NCBI GenBank assembly: GCA_028293125.1
Contig: JAQGPJ010000102.1
Location: 29,073 to 93,072 of the forward strand
Length of the DNA: 64,000 nucleotides
Source: Verrucomicrobiales bacterium
Lineage (GTDB): Bacteria > Verrucomicrobiota > Verrucomicrobiia > Verrucomicrobiales > V1-33
Direction of reading: 5' to 3'
A program made the position numbers and the translations under genes. Position 1 is the first letter of the stretch; each line of letters opens with the position of its first letter. Below, one piece after another: positions 60,073 through 64,000 of the stretch. The notes beneath the pieces were generated by a model. The model searched no databases, was not told where the DNA came from, and worked only from the letters and a program-made list of their open reading frames with translations.

Positions 60073-61128
60073 TCACTGCGGATGCCGGCCGGCATTCCGT
60101 TCCCCGGATCCCGCGCCCCCGGAGGCCGGGATGACTCCCGCCACCGCCGGCTTCGCCTGAGGCCGCCACTGGGTCAGCACATTGGCCCCGGTGATGAGAA
60201 GCCCGCCCGCCAGCAGGGTGGTGGTGACAGTTTCATTGGCATAGGCCACTCCGGTCCACGCCGACAGCAGCGCCGGCAGAAACAGGGCATACACCGCGGT
60301 GCACACCGGCTCGATGCAATAGATCAGTCCGGCCTCGGTGGCGCTGACGTGGGGCTGCCAGGCATTCATGATGCCGTAGGCGAAAACCGTGCAGAACACT
60401 GCTAGAATGGAGAGCAGCACGAACACCTTCGGAGCCGCGGCCACGGTCACCAGATCCGGCAGCCGAGGTGCCGCCATGACCGCCACCGGGGCCGACCACA
60501 GAGCGAATCCCAGAAACATCAGCAGCGTCACTGGGATCATGCGGTTTTCGCGGTACTTCGGGCGCTCCAGGAGAATAATCTGGAAGGTGAAGGCCAGAGA
60601 GGAGGCCAGCGTCTCCCATTCCCCGCGGCCCATAGTCATGGTTCCCCAGTCCAGGCCTGACAGGATGGAGATGCCCCACAGCACCAGCACGGTGCTGCCC
60701 GCGATGCGCCAGTCGGGAAAAATCCGCCGGGACAGGCAATGCCACAGCGGCAGAATCACGCAGTAGGCCTGGGTCAGAAAAGCGCTGGTCGAGGCTTGGG
60801 TATGCGCCAGACCGTCCGCCTGAAGGATCAGCCCCAAGCCTCCGATCAGGCCCAGCAGCAGACCCTGGGCCACCTCGTTGCGGGTCATACCCAGCAGCAT
60901 TTTGGGCCGCCACAGGAACAACAGGCCAGCCGCCAGCAGGGAACGCAGGCAGATGATCCATGAGGTCAGAAACCAGCTGTCCGCCTCCGGCACGCGTGTC
61001 TGCTGCAGCATGGTCAGCATTTTCTGCACGGGAAAGCTCAGTCCCCAGGCCGCCGTGCCCGCGATCAGCCAGAGAACAGCACGGGGGTGCGTCGGGGCTG
61101 AAACGGCAGCGGCGGGGGAATCGGACAT
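60073..61128 (-). CDS. DMT (EamA-type) transporter
   Basis: 351 residues with about ten membrane helices in two EamA repeats: first repeat AVLWLIAGTAAWGLSFPVQK to SAFLTQAYCVILP, second repeat LLSILAVFCTVFAYGIMNAWQPHVSATEAGLIYCIEPV. Drug/metabolite transporters of this group move small metabolites or amino acids across the inner membrane; the substrate is unknown. The C-terminal tail is Pro/Gly/Ala-rich and cytoplasmic. It is divergent from the polyprenyl synthase gene, 197 bases away. Confidence 0.9.
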   Translation of the reverse strand: MSDSPAAAVSAPTHPRAVLWLIAGTAAWGLSFPVQKMLTMLQQTRVPEADSWFLTSWIICLRSLLAAGLLFLWRPKMLLGMTRNEVAQGLLLGLIGGLGLILQADGLAHTQASTSAFLTQAYCVILPLWHCLSRRIFPDWRIAGSTVLVLWGISILSGLDWGTMTMGRGEWETLASSLAFTFQIILLERPKYRENRMIPVTLLMFLGFALWSAPVAVMAAPRLPDLVTVAAAPKVFVLLSILAVFCTVFAYGIMNAWQPHVSATEAGLIYCIEPVCTAVYALFLPALLSAWTGVAYANETVTTTLLAGGLLITGANVLTQWRPQAKPAVAGVIPASGGAGSGERNAGRHPQ

Positions 61129-61325
61129 CCGCGAGCAAAGCGCGGAGGTTCCCTGGTGTCAGCCGCTTTTTCCCGCTGCTGCGCCTTTGCGGCCCAGAGG
61201 ATGCCTGCCAGAGCTTTTTTCAGACGGACTACAGGCTGCCTCCAAAAACAGCGCGCTGCGGGATGACCTTGCCAAAGGCCAGGATCGGAGGCAGGAAGAG
61301 CCGCTTTTTTCAACCTTTTTCCGCC

Positions 61326-62210
61326 GTGCCCGAACTTTCCCTTTACCTCACGGAGCAGACCGCCCGCATCGATGCTGCCTTGGAGCGCCTGCTGCCCTCC
61401 GCGGGCACGCCCCCCGCCACCCTGCATGCCGCCATCCGGCACAGCATATTCGCCGGCGGCAAGCGCCTGCGCCCCGTGTTGCTGCTGGCCGCCTGCGAGG
61501 CCTGCGGCGGTGACGCCGAGCAGGCGCTGCCCGCCGCCTGCGCCGTGGAGTGCATCCACACCTATTCCCTCATCCACGATGATCTGCCCTGCATGGATGA
61601 CGATGACTTCCGCCGCGGCCGGCCCACCTGCCACAAGGTCTATGGCGAGGCTATCGCCGTGCTGGCGGGCGACGCCCTCCAGCCCATGGCTTTTGAGCTG
61701 CTGCTCCAATCTCCCGCCGGCCCCGGCTACAGCGCCGCCGGCATGGTCAGGGAACTGGCTGTCACCGCCGGCAGTCTGCACCTCATCGCTGGCCAAGTCC
61801 GGGATCTGGAGGGGGAGGGGAAAAAGATCTCGTTCGACGAGCTGCGCCTTGTTCATGAGGGGAAAACCGCTGCCCTGCTCACCGCCAGCCTGCGCCTGGG
61901 GGCCATGGTTGCCGGAGCCACTCCGGCCCAGCTGGAGGCGGTCACGGCCTTCGGCCATGCCCTGGGCTTGGCCTTCCAAGTGATCGACGACATTCTGGAC
62001 GTGACCCAGACCAGTGAGAAGCTCGGCAAAACCGCCGGCAAGGACGCCGCGTCGGAAAAGAGCACCTATCCCGCCATTCTGGGCTTGGAAGCCTCCCGCG
62101 CCGAGGCCTCCCGCCTGACCGATGAGGCCCGTGCCGCCCTCGGGCACTTGGGCCCCGCCTCCCGCCGCCTGGGGGAAATCGCGGGCTATCTGCTGCAGCG
62201 GGAGTTTTGA
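61326..62210 (+). CDS. Polyprenyl (farnesyl/geranylgeranyl) diphosphate synthase
   Basis: 294 residues from the GTG at 61326 (VPELSLYLTEQTARID), the position where family similarity begins; the frame is open far upstream but that part is antisense to the transporter gene. Short-chain trans-prenyltransferase with first Asp-rich motif DDLPCMDDDD, second DDILD, GGKRLRPVL, and KTAALLTASL. The CLD region before the first motif (CIHTYSLIHDD) fits the farnesyl/geranylgeranyl group (IspA-like). It makes isoprenoid precursors for quinones and carrier lipids. Confidence 0.9.
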   Translation: MPELSLYLTEQTARIDAALERLLPSAGTPPATLHAAIRHSIFAGGKRLRPVLLLAACEACGGDAEQALPAACAVECIHTYSLIHDDLPCMDDDDFRRGRPTCHKVYGEAIAVLAGDALQPMAFELLLQSPAGPGYSAAGMVRELAVTAGSLHLIAGQVRDLEGEGKKISFDELRLVHEGKTAALLTASLRLGAMVAGATPAQLEAVTAFGHALGLAFQVIDDILDVTQTSEKLGKTAGKDAASEKSTYPAILGLEASRAEASRLTDEARAALGHLGPASRRLGEIAGYLLQREF

Positions 62211-62313
62211 GCCCGCTGCCCGGGATTGATTGGAGTTGCGGCTTTCGGAGCCTATCCAATCCCGGTGTAAATCCCATTTGCCACAGCCCTCCGGACCGGG
62301 CCTATTCCCTTCT

Positions 62314-63471
62314 ATGCACAAACGAGTTGCCGAGTTCTTTGCCGGTATCGGTCTCATGAGGCTGGGACTGGAGCTGGAAGGCTGGAAAGTGGTCTGGGCC
62401 AATGATATCGATCTAAAAAAATGCGCCATGTACCGCCATCATTTCGGAGCGGACAGCCATGATCTGGTGGCCGGGGATGTGCATTTGCTCGACAGCGCCA
62501 GCCTGCCGGATTTGGAACTGGCCACTGCTTCCTTTCCCTGCACTGATCTTTCATTGGCGGGCAGCCGCCACGGGCTGGAGGGAGTAAGCTCATCGGCATT
62601 CTGGGGTTTCATTGGAGCTTTAAAGAATCTTGGACACCGCCGCCCGCCACTGGTCCTTCTTGAAAATGTGACAGGATTCCTCACATCCCACGGCGGCAGC
62701 GATTTCCGCAATGCCCTGCTGGCTTTGAACGAACTGGGCTACAGTGTCGATACTTTCCAGATCGACGCTGCAAACTTTGTGCCCCAGAGCCGCCAACGGC
62801 TGTTTGTGGTGGGCACTCACACCAAGGCCGGAACGGGAACCAGTCTTCAGGATGGATTTTTGGAAAGTGATGTGCGGCCTGCCGCATTGGCGGACTTTAT
62901 ATTCACAAATCCGGATATCCGCTGGAATGTGAGGACACTGCCCCGGTTGCCAAAACGGCAGCATCAGCTTAATGACATTATTGAGGATGTTCCTCTGAAT
63001 TCGGAAATCTGGTGGTCACGCGAGCGTGCTGACTATCTTCTCAGCCAGATGAGCCCCAAACACCGTGCCGAGGCCCAGCGCATGATGGATGGAAAGGCAT
63101 GGAGCTTCGCCACAGTTTTCCGGCGGGTGCGGAATGGCCGCTCCATGGCTGAGCTCCGGAATGATGGAATAGCAGGGTGTCTGCGCACACCACGCGGCGG
63201 CAGCGGGCGGCAGATTTTGTTCCAGGCGGGGCAGGGCAGCTTTCACGTGCGGTTAGTCACTCCCCGCGAGTGCGCCCGGCTCATGGGGGCACCGCAATTT
63301 AAAATTGAGGCCACCCTCAATCAGGCCCTGTTCGGCTTCGGGGACGCGGTTTGTGTTCCTGTGATCCAATGGATCGCCCGCCATTATCTGAATCCTGCCC
63401 TCAATGAACTTCAGCCACAAGAAACCTCCAATCTGCCGAAACTGATCACAGCCGGTAAAATCTCATATTGA
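62314..63471 (+). CDS. DNA (cytosine-5-)-methyltransferase
   Basis: 385 residues from ATG 62314 (MHKRVAEFFAGIGLMRLGLE). C5 methylase motifs in order: FAGIG (I), the catalytic Cys in ATASFPCTDLSLAG (IV), LLENVTGF (VI), QSRQRLFVVG (VIII), a target-recognition region at about 220-310, and RLVTPRECARLMG with GFGDAV (IX-X). It methylates cytosine in a sequence-specific way; the site is not predictable. Only six bases separate it from the DUF4928 gene, so the two form one unit, probably a restriction-modification pair. Confidence 0.95.
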   Translation: MHKRVAEFFAGIGLMRLGLELEGWKVVWANDIDLKKCAMYRHHFGADSHDLVAGDVHLLDSASLPDLELATASFPCTDLSLAGSRHGLEGVSSSAFWGFIGALKNLGHRRPPLVLLENVTGFLTSHGGSDFRNALLALNELGYSVDTFQIDAANFVPQSRQRLFVVGTHTKAGTGTSLQDGFLESDVRPAALADFIFTNPDIRWNVRTLPRLPKRQHQLNDIIEDVPLNSEIWWSRERADYLLSQMSPKHRAEAQRMMDGKAWSFATVFRRVRNGRSMAELRNDGIAGCLRTPRGGSGRQILFQAGQGSFHVRLVTPRECARLMGAPQFKIEATLNQALFGFGDAVCVPVIQWIARHYLNPALNELQPQETSNLPKLITAGKISY

Positions 63472-63477
63472 GGAACT

Positions 63478-64000
63478 ATGAATCCTTTTCTTCAGGAATT
63501 GGAAAACTTGGCGCTGACACAGCCCAAGTTTTTAAAAAAGGGCGGTCTATGTGTCGGACTGATTATCACCAGAACGGCTCAGGAGCTGGGATTGCCCTTG
63601 AAAATCGAAACCATGCGGACCGCCGAAGGTGGTCAGGTGACCGGCCTGGGTAAAGCTGCTGTCCAAAAAATTCTCAATGCGCATGGAATCCACAAAGTGC
63701 TTGCGGAGGAGGGGGCCGGACCAGCCGGGGCAGCTTGGGACTGATGGAAAACTACGTCCGTCTGCTGAATCAGTTTCCGGAGATAGTCTGCGCCAGTTTC
63801 TCTGAAATCGAGGATTGGTGGATCTCAAAAGTCAGGCTTCATTTTGCCGGCGAAGGTCCCAAATTTTCCCTCGATTCCGGCAAGTCGGTCAAAGCCAGCC
63901 TTCAGGACCTTTTCCGGCAGTCCACTGACATTCAGAAAAACTCGGGAGGAACTCATTATGTCGGGGCTATGCTTCAGCATCTGGTGGGGGCCAAGCTGGA
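63478..64000 (+). pseudogene. DUF4928 protein gene, frameshifted at a G5 tract and cut by the window end
   Basis: The first frame, 88 residues from ATG 63478, reads KGGLCVGLIITRTAQELGLP and GGQVTGLGKAAVQKILNAHG and stops at 63742. In another frame the protein continues exactly: GRTSRGSLGLMENYV, then SFSEIEDWWISKVRLHF and THYVGAMLQHLVGAKLE to the window edge. The switch is at GGGGG 63711-63715; one extra G would restore ...LAEEGGRTSRGSLG. From memory this is DUF4928, a family found beside cytosine methyltransferases and suspected to be restriction-related. Broken gene, real variant or sequencing error cannot be told apart here. Confidence 0.75.

Overview
The window is about 60% G+C, densely coded on both strands and free of rRNA, tRNA or CRISPR loci that I could recognise. 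PEP-CTERM-type surface proteins, a glycosyltransferase of the kind linked to exosortase loci, a sigma factor fused to a membrane segment and a long C-terminal region, large secreted proteins with discoidin-like domains, and many lineage-type hypotheticals point to a Verrucomicrobiota chromosome. The phylum call is an inference from gene content, not from a marker-gene tree.

Layout. 0-6.5 kb: sugar isomerase (cut by the window edge), YbjQ-family protein, a decayed bestrophin-like fragment, manganese catalase, an alpha/beta hydrolase, a zinc alcohol dehydrogenase and a short-chain dehydrogenase. 7.3-16.7 kb: a PEP-CTERM choice-of-anchor protein, a large hybrid histidine kinase, a glycosyltransferase, a nucleotidyltransferase-like protein and a second histidine kinase. 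16.7-22.4 kb: mutS and leuS. 23-26.7 kb: a compact operon of three exported proteins plus a dehydrogenase. 27-29.1 kb: citrate synthase overlapping fdhD. 29.2-32.3 kb: two paralogous membrane proteins with different N-terminal domains. 32.3-38.4 kb: PPK2, a secreted protein with a possible His/Cys dyad, and two secreted surface-type proteins. 39-46.6 kb: small hypotheticals, a dehydrogenase, a Gfo/Idh/MocA oxidoreductase, bioB, an orphan metal-binding lipoprotein and a cysteine desulfurase. 46.8-51.4 kb: the fused sigma factor with its partner, and ahcY. 51.6-54.8 kb: an accessory segment with an HTTM (SdpB-like) membrane protein, its short partner, a frameshifted gene, a small gene with a recognisable promoter, and an IS3 transposase relic. 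54.8-62.2 kb: DUF971 protein, hemB, a modular cell-wall hydrolase, cdaA, folP, a DMT transporter and a polyprenyl synthase. 62.3-64 kb: a DNA cytosine methyltransferase followed by a DUF4928 gene broken at a G5 tract and running off the window.

How the genes relate. Housekeeping functions (mismatch repair, Leu-tRNA charging, heme, folate, biotin, the SAM cycle, isoprenoids, c-di-AMP) are interspersed with envelope and signalling genes. The segments that look least like core genome are 51.6-54.8 kb and 62.3-64 kb. The best candidates for something undescribed are the HTTM cluster, the sigma-factor pair at 46.8-49.8 kb, the paralogous membrane pair at 29.2-32.3 kb and the methyltransferase-DUF4928 pair.
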